In this document: piece after piece, positions 11,395 to 60,975 of the stretch
How positions within the stretch are numbered: the first letter of the stretch is position 1
Layout of the letters: each line of letters starts with the position of its first letter
Origin: Piscicola geometra
Lineage: Eukaryota > Annelida > Clitellata > Hirudinida > Piscicolidae
NCBI GenBank assembly: GCA_943735955.1
Contig: OX030961.1
Coordinates: forward strand, 1,230,308-1,294,307
Length of the DNA: 64,000 bases
Direction: 5' to 3'
Translations under genes and position numbers: made by a program
Notes under the pieces: generated by a model
Seen by the model: only the letters and a program-made list of their open reading frames with translations
Databases searched by the model: none
Told to the model about the DNA's origin: nothing

Positions 11395-11870
11395 TAATAT
11401 AAATAAAATTTTAAATATAAAATAAAAGTTTAAATACAAAATAAAAGTTAAAATATAAAATAAAATTTTAAATATAGGGTAAAATTGTAAATATAAATAA
11501 AATTTTAATATAAAATAAAATTTTAAATATAAAATAAAATTTTAAATATAAAATAAAATTTTAAATATAAAATAAAATTTTAAATATAAAATAAAATTTT
11601 AAATATAAAATAAAATTTTAAATATAAAATAAAATTTTAGATATAAAATAAAATTTTAAATATAAAATAAAATTTTAAATATAAAATAAAATTTTAAATA
11701 TAAAATAAAATTTTAAATATAAAATAAAATTTTAAATATAAAATAAAATTTTAAATATAAAATAAAATTTTAAATATAAAATAAAATTTTAAATATAAAA
11801 TAAAATTTTTAATGTAAAATAAAATGTTAAATATAAAATAATATATTAAATTTAAAATACTTTATTTAAA
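11395..11870. repeat. 19-bp AT minisatellite (ATTTTAAATATAAAATAAA)
   Basis: About 25 near-identical copies, degenerating at both edges. Confidence 0.9.
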
Positions 11871-11889
11871 CAAAATAAAATATTAAATA

Positions 11890-12215
11890 AAAAATAAATT
11901 ATTTCACACAAAATAACTTAATAAATACAAGGCACTCTTTTCAACCAATTTATTTTAGGGTTGTATTTAATGACAGCCTTTGGACAAAATAAACCTTAAG
12001 GAATTATTTTTTTGAGATTTAATTAAATAAAAAATAAATTATTGAATTACAAATAAATTATTAAATTAAAAATGAATTTTTAAATAAAAAATAAATTATT
12101 GAACACAAAATAAATTAATAAATACAATGCACTCTTTTCAACCAATTCATTTTAGGGTTGTATTTTATGACAGCCTTTTGGACAAAATGAACCTTAAGGA
12201 ATGATTTTTTTGTGA
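11890..12215. repeat. Direct duplication of about 200 bp
   Basis: The block with GGCACTCTTTTCAACCAATT, TTTTAGGGTTGTAT and GACAGCCTTT...ACCTTAAGGAAT occurs at about 11900-12015 and again at 12090-12210. Confidence 0.8.
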
Positions 12216-12638
12216 GTTAATTGAACTTTTTAGCAAGTAAAAGGAAGCATACATTGGTCATTTTTAACATGGAGCAGATTATGCAGTTGATTAGGAATTG
12301 ATTAGGAAGTGAGGAATAAACAGACTATTTTTAAATGAAATATAAAAACGGTGCTTTTTTCTCTTTCCTATCTCTTTTCTTTGCCCTCAGTTGACTTGAA
12401 TTGTCCATCCTGCACGTATCTCCCTTCTACTGAATTTATACATTTTTGCACATTTCCCAGTTTTTAGGCAATTCTTACCCGTATCTCACATCTCATGATG
12501 ATTGTGAGAAAGGTTAATTTGAACTTTGAATTAGTTTTGTTCAAAACTTGTCGAAAATCTTGTTTATTTGTCGAAAAAATAAAATTTCCGTTAAAACTAC
12601 ACTAGCATACTGAAAGTAAACAACGAATATCTGCCATT

Positions 12639-12888
12639 GGGGAGCGGGGATGGCTTAGTTGGTAGACGTCGGGCTTGCAACTTAAAGGTTGCCAGTTCGA
12701 ATCCTTGGAAGCAACCGTGAACTATCATATACCTAGTGTATATGATGCGGTGTTTGCGACGTATGCATTGAGAGATGTGTACGTCGTGTGCAGTGGCGCC
12801 TCTGGCGCATAAGAACCATGGTTCTCAGAACCATTGTAACATGGCATGCGTTTGTCAGGCTGTGAATAGTATAGACCAAAAAAAAAAA
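12639..12888 (+). mobile_element. tRNA-derived SINE, family A, full-length copy
   Basis: The 250-bp element starts GGGGAGCGGGG. An RNA polymerase III A box (TGGCTTAGTTGG) and B box (AGTTCGAATCC) lie about 35 bp apart. The body has two palindromic patches (ATCATATACCTAGTGTATATGAT region and GAACCATGGTTC) and a poly-A tail. The other copies in the window share the whole length, so this is a defined family and not a tRNA gene. Confidence 0.92.
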
Positions 12889-13154
12889 TTAAGGTGCTAG
12901 TGCGAATTGCCGAAATGCAAATTGCCGAATGAGTCGAAATATTAAAAAGCCTGAATTGCCGAAAGGGTTTTTTTAAACTAGTACGAATTGCCGAATAAAA
13001 AAATATCTGTAATTTTCAAATCCAAATTAAATAAAAAAAAGTCTATTTTTGGCAATTAAAGATTTCATTATAACCGTTATTATTATTATTATTATTAGTA
13101 GTAGTAGTAGTAGTATTATTTGAGATAAGTACTTGGTAATGCAACATAATAGTT

Positions 13155-14740
13155 AAAACCGTTCAATAAATCAATCAATCAAATAGATTTATATAGCGCT
13201 CTTTCTTCAAATTCAAGAGCGCTCGTAAATGAATTTGCTAAACATATATGTCTTCAGATCCTTACGAAAAGTAAATAATGATTTAGAAGTAGTTAAATGA
13301 GGGGGTAATGAGTTCCAAATATATGGACCTGTATAATGGAAAGAACGTTTAGCAAAAGAGTTATTAATAGAAGGGATGAAATAATGATTTTGAGTGGATG
13401 ATCTTAAATTACATCTATGAGGGTGAGATATTAGTGATTTGAGGTATAATGGGGATACTGGGGAGTTTTTTCATTTAAACATAAAAACACAGATTTTGAA
13501 TATAATCCTAAATTTGATGGGGAGCCAATGTAATAAGATGAGAGAGGGTGTAATGTGGTGATAAATAGGAGTACGGCTAACGACTCTAGCTGCATAATTA
13601 AATATTTTATTAAATGGTTTTAAAGTAGATTCAGGTAAATTATAATAGAGCGAGTTACAATAGTCAATTCGAGATCAAACAAGTGCAGAGACTATCATCT
13701 TTAAAGAAGGGTCATCTAAGTAAGGTAATAATTGTCTGATACGTCTGAGATGAAAATAACAAGATTTAGTGACTGATAGAATGTGGTTTGATAAGGTAAA
13801 TTTTGAGTCGAAAATAAATCCTAAGCTACGAATATGATTAGATGGAACAATAGTATGAGTGGAAAAATTACATGGACCATTAATTAGTTTACCATTTTTA
13901 TCAAAAAATATAAGTTCAAACTTTAGTGGATTCAATTTTAAAGACATTGAGCTAGACCAGTTTTCAATAGATAATAGACATGAAGATATAGATGACATAA
14001 CAGTATTATATGATGATGTATCGAAGTTGACATATAACTGCGAATCGTCAGCATAGGATAGGGAGTTGAGAGAATGAGAGGAAATGATTGAAGATAATTC
14101 AGAGACGTATAGAATAAAGAACAAAGGATCAAGAATAGAACCTTGAGAAACACCATATGTGTAAGTAGATGGGGTAGAGGTACAGTGATTTAAAGAAACA
14201 CAAACAGATCTATTAGATAAATATGACTTAATCCATAAAAACGATGAATCCTTAATATTGAACTTGTTTTTTAGTAATAGTAGTAATAATGAGTGGTCTA
14301 CAGTATCAAAAGCAGCCGAATAATCTAAGTAAACAAGTACAGAACATTTTTTATGATTAAAGGCGTGAATAAGGTCATTATAGAGTTTTAAGAGGGGCGA
14401 TTCACAGTTATGACCTAAACGAAAACCAGATTGTAAATAAGGGATAAGGGAGTTAACATTTAAATATGAGTAGATTTGTTGATAAACTACTTTTTCTATT
14501 ATTTTAGATATGAATGATAGATTAGAAATAGGTCATAGTTAGAAATTTGAGTAGGGTCTAATGAATTATTTTTTAAAGTAGGTATGATAACAGAAGTTTT
14601 ATATAAAGTCTGAAATTTAGATGTAGAGAGAGACAGATTAACAATGAAAAGGATTATAGGGTAAAAAATATCAGACAATTCTTTAATCAAATAAGTTGGA
14701 ATTATGTCAAGAGAAGGTAGATGTATAAACCGTTACTTCA
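13155..14740 (-). mobile_element. CR1/L2-like LINE, 3' half with reverse transcriptase
   Basis: Read on the minus strand it encodes most of a non-LTR reverse transcriptase. Visible motifs are a PTLKNNSLDPTQISNY stretch, LDYSAAFDTVDH (catalytic Asp present), YGVSQGSILDPLFFILYVSE, SLSYADDSQLY (YADD present), then SLGFIFDSKFT, IDYCNSLYYN and LLHWLPIKFRI, and the terminal GPYIWNSLPPHL. Defects are one 1-bp frameshift near 14540, an in-frame TGA near 13675 and a TGA after CVFMFK. The 3' end has GCGCTATATAAAT and a (TTGA)n tail at 13155-13200, as in CR1/L2 elements. Confidence 0.85.
13675..14124 (-). pseudogene. Reverse transcriptase core with YADD box
   Basis: This is the 149-codon open segment of the LINE above that carries SYADDSQLYVNF and the thumb region (SNHIRSLGFIFDSKFTLSNH). 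It is interrupted on both sides and therefore not a functional gene. Confidence 0.8.
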
Positions 14741-15119
14741 AATATCTTCGGTTAAAACATTGGAAAAAATTAAAATTAAATTAAGTTCATTAATTAATGA
14801 ATCAATATTCAATTAAATTCATCAAATAAGTTATTACACATAGATGTATAAATCGTTTAATATCATTAAAGATATTTCGGCAATTCAACACACTTTAATA
14901 AATTCACTTTCGGCAATAAACACTAGCTAGCTATTCGACAATATGTATTTCGGTAATTCGCGAGAACACCGCCATTTATGGAGATTTCGTTAATACTATA
15001 CTTAATAGGTTAATCTGGTTTCTATTCTTTCCATGAATCATAAATTGAAAATAACTCCGAAATAATTATTTATTTGACAAAAAACACAAAAATATTTTTT
15101 CTCTTAAAAACCAATTAAT

Positions 15120-15350
15120 TTTTTACTTATTTTATAACTATTTATTTATTTTATAATTTTAATTATTTATTTTATAATTATCTATTTATTTTTATAATTA
15201 TCTATTTATTTTATAATTATATATTTGTTTTATAACTATCTATTTATTTTATAATTATCTATTTATTTCATAATTATCTATTTATTTTATAATTATCTAT
15301 TTATTTTATAATTATCTATTTATTTTATAATTATCTATTTATTTTATAAT
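15120..15350. repeat. 19-bp AT minisatellite (ATCTATTTATTTTATAATT)
   Basis: About twelve copies lie within the right half of the large inverted-repeat element. Confidence 0.85.
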
Positions 15351-15839
15351 TTTTTATATATTTTTTAGATATATTTTATAATTTTAAAAAATAATTCGCC
15401 ATTTATTTTATCTTTTTAAATGAATTTATTTATTCATTTTATAATTTTTTCTTAGTTTTTCATTTATTTGAAAAAATTATACTTTTTATATATTTTTCAT
15501 TATTTAAAAAATGTTAACTTATTATTTTATTTTAGCAAAATACCTATAAAAATAAAGTCCGTTTTAAACTATTTTAAGGAATGAATCGGTTGAAGGGTGA
15601 ATCGGTTATGGGGTGAATCGGTTAAGGGGGGATACGACTGCATCCCTTTTGACTTCTATAATATTACTAGTAAAACATTTTGCTGATGACTTTTAATGCT
15701 CTGTCCAAAATTAAAAAGCTAAAACTTTTTATTAAACAATTTAGCATAATATTTCTGAATTTTTATAATATTTTTTAGTTAAATAAAGTGGTTTCATCTA
15801 TTTTTTAGGATTACGATGGACTCGGTTATTGTTCATGTA

Positions 15840-16255
15840 TATAAATAGGAATATCAATTTGAATAATTTTAATGTGAACAGATTTGACATTATGAATAAA
15901 ATTATTATTAATTACACAAAAAAGTATTCATAAAAAAAGTAAAGAAGCCTTCTTTATTGTTTATTTTACGATATATCTCGCCTCAGATAGTTTGCCGAAG
16001 TATATACCAGATTTGAAATTAATGAGTAAAATTATTATTAATTACTCAAAAAATTATTTGTAAAAGATGTAAAGAAGCCTAATTTATTGTTCATTTCACG
16101 ATATATCTCGCCTCAGATAGTTTGCAGAAATATATATCGTGAACTATCATATAACTTTTTTTTAAAATATGTAAAAAAAAGAAGTAAAAGAAGTCTCAGT
16201 TATTGTTCATTTTACGATATATCTCGCCTCTGATAGTTTGCCGAAATCTAAATTA
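15840..16255. repeat. Tandem repeat of about 120 bp
   Basis: Three copies share ACGATATATCTCGCCTC followed by AGATAGTTTGCCGAA (15967, 16099 and 16214). They are separated by AATTATTATTAATTAC spacers. Confidence 0.75.
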
Positions 16256-16385
16256 ATATGGCCGCTTTTTGTTATTGTTAGAAACAAACAATCAGCTGAT
16301 TCAAGAAATAAATAAACATTGCCATCAGCTGTTTTTATATTGCTATGTCTATGCTTCCGAGTACGCACTCCATAGTATCCCGGGG

Positions 16386-16882
16386 AAATGCACACCAAAG
16401 AAAACGCGCTGCATGTGGTAAATGCACATTTGATTTTGCGCGTTATATTCTGCGGATTGATGGGGTAAAAAGCAGAAAGATTTCAAAAAAGTAAAATATT
16501 TAAATTTATTTAATTATTTGCAGAAACCTAAAAAAAAATTTTTTCTTTTAAAATTATAAAAAAAATGTATAAAAATTGTGAAAAATGGGAAAAAAAGTTA
16601 AATCAACAATTTATTTAACTGATTTTAAAACATAACAATTTATTTAACTGTTTTGAAAACATAACAATTTTTAAAATTGATTTTAAAACATAACAATTTT
16701 TTAAATTAATTTTAAAACATAACAATTTATTTAACTGATTTTAGAAAATCAATATCGATAAAATAAAATATCAATTTTTATAAGGTAAAAATAAAATGGA
16801 TAAAACGCAGATCATGTGCAAAAGAAAATGTGCATTTAACACATGCAGCGCGTTTTCTTTGGTGTGCAGTTAACCTACAACC
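16386..16882. mobile_element. Non-autonomous Mutator-like element
   Basis: The left part AAATGCACACCAAAGAAAAC...TGCATGTGG and the right part TGCAGCGCGTTTTCTTTGGT are inverted repeats related to the inner ends of the element at 3308-6161. The filler shares AAAACATAACAATTTATTTAAC repeats and the GATTGATGGGGTAAAAAGC block with that element, so it looks like a deletion derivative. No clear duplication was found. Confidence 0.6.
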
Positions 16883-16911
16883 CAAGAGAAAAAATAATTG
16901 AGGTTATAGGT

Positions 16912-17151
16912 GAACTACACACAAAAGAAAGCACACTGCATGTGTTAAATGCACATTTGATTTTGCACATTTCTTCTTTTTTACAGAAAAAACGTTAATT
17001 TAGGGTTAAGGTTAGGGTTAGGATTAGGGTTAGAGTTAGGGTTAGAGTTAGGGTTTTCAGAAAAATCGCATTTCAAGAAGAAATGTGCAAAATCAAATGT
17101 GCATTTAACACATGCAATGTGCTTTCTTTTGTGTGCAGTTCACCTATAACC
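16912..17151. mobile_element. Mutator-like MITE with telomere-like core, copy 2
   Basis: This 240-bp foldback element begins GGTTATAGGTGAACTACACA and ends with the complement. A perfect 9-bp duplication AATAATTGA lies at 16903-16911 and 17152-17160. The core (16995-17055) is TTAGGG with TTAAGG, TTAGGA and TAGAG variants. It is the same family as the element at 5677-5902, with the core inverted relative to it. Confidence 0.87.
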
Positions 17152-17858
17152 AATAATTGAAGATAATTGCATAGATAATAAAGCACTAAAAATGTTCAAA
17201 AAATTATTATATATTTTATAAATAGTTTTCATACATTTTAAATATTAAAAAATATTTTTAATGTTTTAAATTAATGTTAAACAGCATTAAATATTTTTTT
17301 ATCATGAATAATTTTACTATTTAACATATTTTGAAGAAGTTCGCAAATACGTTCTACAAGTTTTCACTACGTATCTGTATATACTATATCAATGATGATA
17401 TATATATGATACTTTATCTATATCTCAGGCACATTCAATTCACTTTTACACACTTCTATTTTTATTGCCATTCTTTGTGTTCTAAATCATTAGACTAAAT
17501 GGCAACCAATAAATTTTAAAAGTCTAAAGTTTAGACTCTAAACACAGCTCGATTCTTGTAAATACAAATTTAGAATATCGATAAGAAAATAAGTATTATT
17601 TTCAAATTTTAATATTCAAGTAATTTTTGTCGAAAAAATTCTTTTAAAAGACTTCAATTGTACAAACTACTTTATAACTTATAAATTATAAGGCTTATAC
17701 AAAAGCATTACAGACATTGAATTTGTGTAATTATTAATTGTTAAAGTATCAAACAGTCCTTTCATTTGTTCATAAACTATCTAATCCCAAAAGTCCTTTC
17801 CCTTCTAATCCTTCCATAAACACCAAAAACTTGCTTGCATTCACCATTACAAGTCTGC
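17152..17858 (+). promoter_or_regulatory. UBASH3 5' flank
   Basis: This AT-rich stretch lies between the MITE and the UBASH3 start codon. An in-frame TAA at 17817-17819 supports the ATG at 17859 as the first Met. No promoter element was recognised; regulatory role is inferred from position. Confidence 0.3.
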
Positions 17859-55077
<37,219 letters not shown>

Positions 55078-55082
55078 GTTCA

Positions 55083-58000
55083 CTCCTCCCCACTTCTCCT
55101 CACTTCTCCTCACTCCTCCTCACAACTCCTCACTCCTCACTTCTCTTCACTCCTCCTCACTCCTTCTCACTCCTCACTCCTCCTCACTCCTCCTCACTTC
55201 TCCTCACTTCTCCTCACTCTTCCTCACTCCTCCTCACTCCTCCTCATTCCCCCTCACTCCTCCTCACTCCTCCACATTCCTCCTCACTTCTCCTCACTCC
55301 TCCTCACGCTCATTCACTCCTCCTCACTCCTCCTCACTTCTCCTCACTTCTCCTCACACCTCCTCACTACTCTTCACTCCTTCTCACTCCTCCTCACTCC
55401 TCCTCACTTCTCCAAACTTTTTCTCACTCCTCCTCACTCCTCCTCACTTTTCCTCACTTTTCCTCACTTCTCCTCACTCTTCCTCACTCCTTCTCGTTCC
55501 TCCTCACTCCCCCTCACTCCTCCTCACTCCCCCTCACTCCTCCTCACTCCTCCTCACTTCTCCAAACTTCTTCTCACTCCTCCTCATTCCCCCTCACTCC
55601 TCCTCACTCCTCCACACTCCTCCTCACTCCTCCTCACGCTCATTCATTCCTCCTCACTCCTCCTCACGCTCATTCATTCCTCCTCACTCCTCCTCACTTT
55701 TCCTCACTTCTCCTCACACCTCCTCACTCCTCCTCACTCCTTCTCACTCCTCCTCACTCCTCCTCACTTCTCCAAACTTCTTCTCACTCCTCCTCACTCC
55801 TCCTCACTTTTCCTCACTTCTCCTCACTCTTCCTCACTCCTTCTCGTTCCTCCTCACTCCCCCTCACTCCTCCTCACTCCCCCTCACTCCTCCTCACTCC
55901 TCCTCACTTCTCCAAACTTCTTCTCACTCCTCCTCATTCCCCCTCACTCCTCCTCACTCCTCCACACTCCTCCTCACTCCTCCTCACGCTCATTCATTCC
56001 TCCTCACTCCTCCTCACGCTCATTCACTCCCCCTCACTCTTCCTCACTCCTTCTCGTTCCTCCTCACTCCTCCTCACTTCTCCTCACTTCTCCTCACTCC
56101 TCCTCACTCCTCCTCACTTCTCCAAACTTCTTCTCACTCCTCCTCACTCCTCCTCACTTTTCCTCACTTCTCCTCACTCTTCCTCACTCCTCCTCACTCC
56201 TCCTCACTTCTCCTCACTCTTCCTCACTCCTCCTCACTCTTCCTCACTCTTCCTCACTCTTCCTCACTCCTCCTCACTCCTCCTCACTCCTCCTCACTTC
56301 TTCTCACTACTCTTCACTCCTTCTCACTCCTCCTCACTCCTCCTCACTTCTCCAAACTTTTTCTCACTCCTCCTCACTCCTCCTCACTTTTCCTCACTTC
56401 TCCTCACTCTTCCTCACTCCTTCTCGTTCCTCCTCACTCCTCCTCACTTCTCCTCACTTCTCCTCACACCTCCTCACTCCTCCTCACTTTTCCTCACTTC
56501 TCCTCACTCTTCCTCACTCCTCCTCACTCCTCCTCACTTCTCCTCACTCTTCCTCACTCCTCCTCACTCCTCCTCACTCTTCCTCACTCTTCCTCACTCC
56601 TCCTCACTCCTCCTAACTTCTCCTCACTCCTCCTCACTCCTCCTCACTTCTTCTCACTCTTCCTCACTCCTCCTCACTCCTCCTCACTACTCCAAACTTC
56701 TCCTCAGTCTTCCTCACTCCTCCTAACTCCTCCTCACTCCCCCTCACTCCTCCTCACTTCTCCTCACTCCTCCTCACTCCTCCTCACTCCTCCTCACTCC
56801 TCCTCACTTCTCCTCACTCTTCCTCACTCCCCCCTCACTCCTTCTCACTCCTCTCCACTCCTCCTCACTCCTCCTCACTCTTATTCACTCCTCCTCACTC
56901 CTCCTCACTTCTCCTCACTCCTCCTCACTCCTCCTCACTCCTCCTCACTTCTTCTCACTCCTCCTAACTCCTCCTCACTCCCCCTCACTCCTCCTCACTC
57001 CTCCTCACTCCTCCTCACTCCTCCTCACTTCTCCTCACTCTTCCTCACTCCTCCTCACTCCCCCTCACTCCTTCTCACTCCTCCCCACTCCTCCTCACTC
57101 CTCCTCACTCTTATTCACTCCTTCTCACTCCTCCTCACTTCTCCTCACTCCTCCTCACTCCTCCTCACTCCTCCTTACTTCTTCTCACTCCTCCTCACTC
57201 CTCCTCACTCCTCCTAATTTCTCCTCACTCCCCCTCACTCCTCCTCACTCCTCCTCACTTCTCCAAACTTCTTCTCACTCCTCCTCATTCCCCCTCACTC
57301 CTCCTCACTCCTCCACACTCCTCCTCACTCCTCCTCACGCTCATTCATTCCTCCTCACTCCTCCTCACGCTCATTCATTCCTCCTCACTCCTCCTCACTT
57401 TTCCTCACTTCTCCTCACACCTCCTCACTCCTCCTCACTCCTTCTCACTCCTCCTCACTCCTCCTCACTTCTCCAAACTTCTTCTCACTCCTCCTCACTC
57501 CTCCTCACTTTTCCTCACTTCTCCTCACTCTTCCTCACTCCTTCTCGTTCCTCCTCACTCCCCCTCACTCCTCCTCACTCCCCCTCACTCCTCCTCACTC
57601 CTCCTCACTTCTCCAAACTTCTTCTCACTCCTCCTCATTCCCCCTCACTCCTCCTCACTCCTCCACACTCCTCCTCACTCCTCCTCACGCTCATTCATTC
57701 CTCCTCACTCCTCCTCACGCTCATTCACTCCCCCTCACCTCTTCCTCACTCCTTCTCGTTCCTCCTCACTCCTCCTCACTTCTCCTCACTTCTCCTCACT
57801 CCTCCTCACTCCTCCTCACTTCTCCAAACTTACTTCTTCTCACTCCTCCTCACTCCTCCTCACTTTTCCTCACTTCTCCTCACTCTTCCTCACTCCTCCT
57901 CACTCCTCCTCACTTCTCCTCACTCTTCCTCACTCCCTCCTCACTCTTCCTCACTCTTCCTCACTCTTCCTCATCTCCTCCTCACTCCTCCTCACTCCTC

Positions 58001-60975
58001 CTCACTTCTTCTCACTACTCTTCACTCCTTCTCACTCCTCCTCACTCCTCCTCACTTCTCCAAACTTTTTCTCACTCCTCCTCACTCCTCCTCACTTTTC
58101 CTCACTTCTCCTCACTCTTCCTCACTCCTTCTCGTTCCTCCTCACTCCTCCTCACTTCTCCTCACTTCTCCTCACACCTCCTCACTCCTCCTCACTTTTC
58201 CTCACTTCTCCTCACTCTTTCCCTCACTCCTCCTCACTCCTCCTCACTTCTCCTCACTCTTCCTCACTCCTCCTCACTCCTCCTCACTCTTTCCTCACTC
58301 TTCCTCACTCCTCCTCACTCCTCCTAACTTCTCCTCACTCCTCCTCACTCCTCCTCACTTCTTCCTCACTCTTCCTCACTCCTCCTCACTCCTCCTCACT
58401 ACTCCAAACTTCTCCTCAGTCTTCCTCACTCCTCCTAACTCCTCCTCACTCCCCCTCACTCCTCCTCACTTCTCCTCACTCCTCCTCACTCCTCCTCACT
58501 CCTCCTCACTCCTCCTCCTCTCACTTCTCTCACTCTTCCTCACTCCCCCTCACTCCTTCTCACTCCTCTCCACTCCTCCTCACTCCTTCCTCACTCTTAT
58601 TCACTCCTCCTCACTCCTCCTCACTTCTCCTCACTCCTCCTCACTCCTCCTCACTCCTCCTCACTTCTTCTCACTCCTCCTAACTCCTCCTCACTCCCCC
58701 TCACTCCTCCTCACTCCTCCTCACTCCTCCTCACTCCTCCTCACTTCTCCTCACTCTTCCTCACTCCTCCTCACTTCCCCCTCACTCCTTCTCACTCCTC
58801 CCCACTCCTCCTCACTCCTCCTCACTCTTATTCACTCCTTCTCACTCCTCCTCACTTCTCCTCACTCCTCCTCACTCCTCCTCACTCTCCTCACTTCTTC
58901 TCACTCCTCCTCACTCCTCCTCACTCCTCCTAATTTCTCCTCACTCCCCCCTCACTCCTCCTCACTTCTCCTCACACCTCCTCACTCCTCCCTCACTCCT
59001 TCTCACTCCTCCTCACTCCTCCTCACTTCTCCAAACTTCTTCTCACTCCTCCTCACTTTTCCTCACTTCTCCTCACCTCTTCCTCACTCCTCCTCACTCC
59101 TCCTCACTTCTCCTCACTCTTCCTCACTCCTCCTCACTCTTCCTCACTCTTCCCTCACTCCTCCTCACTCTCCTCACTCCTCCTCACTTCCTCCTCACTT
59201 CTTCTCACTCTTCCTCACTCTTCCTCACTCCTCCTCACTCCTTCCTCACTACTCCAAACTTCTCCTCACTCCTCCTCACTCTCCTAACTCCTCCTCACCT
59301 CCCCCTCACTCCTCCTCACGCTCATTCACTCCTCCTCACTCCTCCTCACTTCTCCTCACTTCTCCTCACACCTCCTCACTCCTCCTCACTTTTCCTCACT
59401 TCTCCTCACTCTTCCTCACTCCTCCTCACTCCTCCTCACTTCTCCTCACTCTTCCTCACTCCCTCCTCACTCCTCCTCACTCTTCCTCACTCTTCCTCAC
59501 TCCTCCTCACTCCTCCTCACTTCTCCTCACTCCTCCTCACTCCTCCTCACTTCTTCTCACTCTCCTCACTCTTCCTCACTCCTCCTCACTCCTCCGCACT
59601 ACTCCAAACTTCTCAGTCCTCCTCACTCCTCCTAACTCCTCCTCACTCCTCCTCACTCCTCCTCACTCCTCCTCACTCCTCCTCACTCCTCCACACTCCT
59701 CCTCACTTCTCCTCACTCTTCCTCACTCCTCCTCACTCCCCCTCACTCCTTCTCACTCCTCTCCACTCCTCCTCACTCCTCCTCACTCTATTCACTCCTC
59801 CCTCACTTCTTCTCACTTCTCCTCACTCCTCCTCACTCCTCCTCACTCCTCCTCACTTCTTCTCACTCCTCCTAACTCCTCCTCACTCCCCCTCACTCCT
59901 CCTCACTCCTCCTCACTCCTCCTCACTTCTCCTCACTCTTCCTCACTCCTCCTCACTCCCCCTCACTCCTTCTCACTCCTCCCCACTCCTCCTCACTCCT
60001 CCTCACTCTTATTCACTCCTTCTCACCCTCCTCCTCACTTCTCCTCACTCCTCCTCACTCCTCCTCACTCCTCCTCACTTCTTCTCACTTCTCCTCACTC
60101 CTCCTCACTCCTCCTAATTTCTCCTCACTCCCCCTCACTCCTCCTCACTCCTCCTCACTCCTCCTCACTTCTCCTCACTCTTCCTCACTCCTCCTTACTC
60201 CCCCTCACTCCTTCTCACTCCTCCCCACTCCTCCTCACTCCTCCTCACTCTTATTCACTCCTCCTCACTCCTCCTCACTTCTCCTCACTCCTCCTCACTT
60301 CTCCTCACTCCTCCTCACTTCTTCTCACTTCTCCTCACTCCTCCTCACTCCTCCAAACTTCCCTCACTCTTCCTCACTCCTCCTCATTCCCCTTCACTTC
60401 CTCCTCACTCTTCCCCACTCCTCCTCACTCCTCCTCACTTCTCTTTACTCTTCCTCACTCCTCCTTACTCCTCCTCACTCCTCCTCACTCCTCCAAACTT
60501 CTCCTCACTTGTCCCTCACTCTTCCTCACTCCTCCTCACTCCTTCTCACTTCTCCTCACTCCTCCTCACTCCTCCTCACTCCACCTCACTCCTCCTCACT
60601 CCTCCTCACTCTTCCTCATTCCTCCTCACTCCTCCTCACTCCTCCTCACTTCTCCTCACTTCTCCTCACTCTTCCCTCACTCCTCCTCACTCCTCCTCAC
60701 TCCTCCTCACTTCTTCTCACTCCTCCTCACTTCTTCTCACTCCTCCTCCTCCCTCCGCTTTCCTCCTCACCTCCCTTCTCACTCCTCCCCATTCCTCCTC
60801 ACTCCTCTTCACTTCCTCTTCACTCCTCCTCACTCCTTCTCACTCCTCCTCACTCCTCCTCACTTCTCCTCACTCTTCCTCACTCCTCCTCACTCCTCCT
60901 CACTCTTTCTCACTCTTCCTCACTCCTCTTCACTCCTCTCAACTTCCTCCTCACTCCTCCTCCTCACTTCCTCCT
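55083..60975. repeat. About 6-kb TCCTCACTCC minisatellite in UBASH3 intron 17
   Basis: 10-bp units with variants (TTCTCACTCC, CCCTCACTCC, TCCTCACTTC) start 6 bp after the proposed donor of exon 17. Marker variants show a higher-order repeat: the CTTCTCCAAACTTCTTCTCA block and the CTCCTCAGTCTTCC block each recur about 1.7 kb later. From 57730 on, single-base insertions and deletions become frequent. Confidence 0.97.

Larger units (their letters stand above)
12889..14988. mobile_element. Inverted-repeat element with GAATTGCCGAA subterminal repeats
   Basis: The left end is GGTGCTAGTGCGAATTGCCG with four GAATTGCCGAA motifs to 13015. The right end (14868-14988) carries TTCGGCAATTC, TTTCGGCAAT and TTTCGGTAATTCGCGAGAAC in the opposite orientation, closing with GAACACC. 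It starts directly after the poly-A tail of the SINE at 12888 and encloses the LINE at 13155-14740. No transposase was recognised. Confidence 0.55.
11160..15648. mobile_element. Large inverted-repeat element with 17-bp subterminal repeats
   Basis: The left end (11160-11370) is TGCAGTCGATTCACCCC, then about eleven tandem copies of AACCGATTCACCCCTT variants, then TTAAAATAGTTAAAAACGGACTTA. The right end (15556-15648) is the inverted equivalent: AAGTCCGTTTTAAACTATTTTAAG, three motif copies and GACTGCATCCC. The interior holds AT minisatellites, a SINE and a second inverted-repeat element with a LINE. No transposase was found and no target duplication is clear, so the class is unknown. Confidence 0.6.

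Noticed and set aside
12639..12720. tRNA gene
   Set aside because: A and B boxes are present but no acceptor stem pairing is seen, and a conserved non-tRNA body with poly-A tail follows; it is a SINE head, as are the heads at 42912, 24692, 30144 and 61293.
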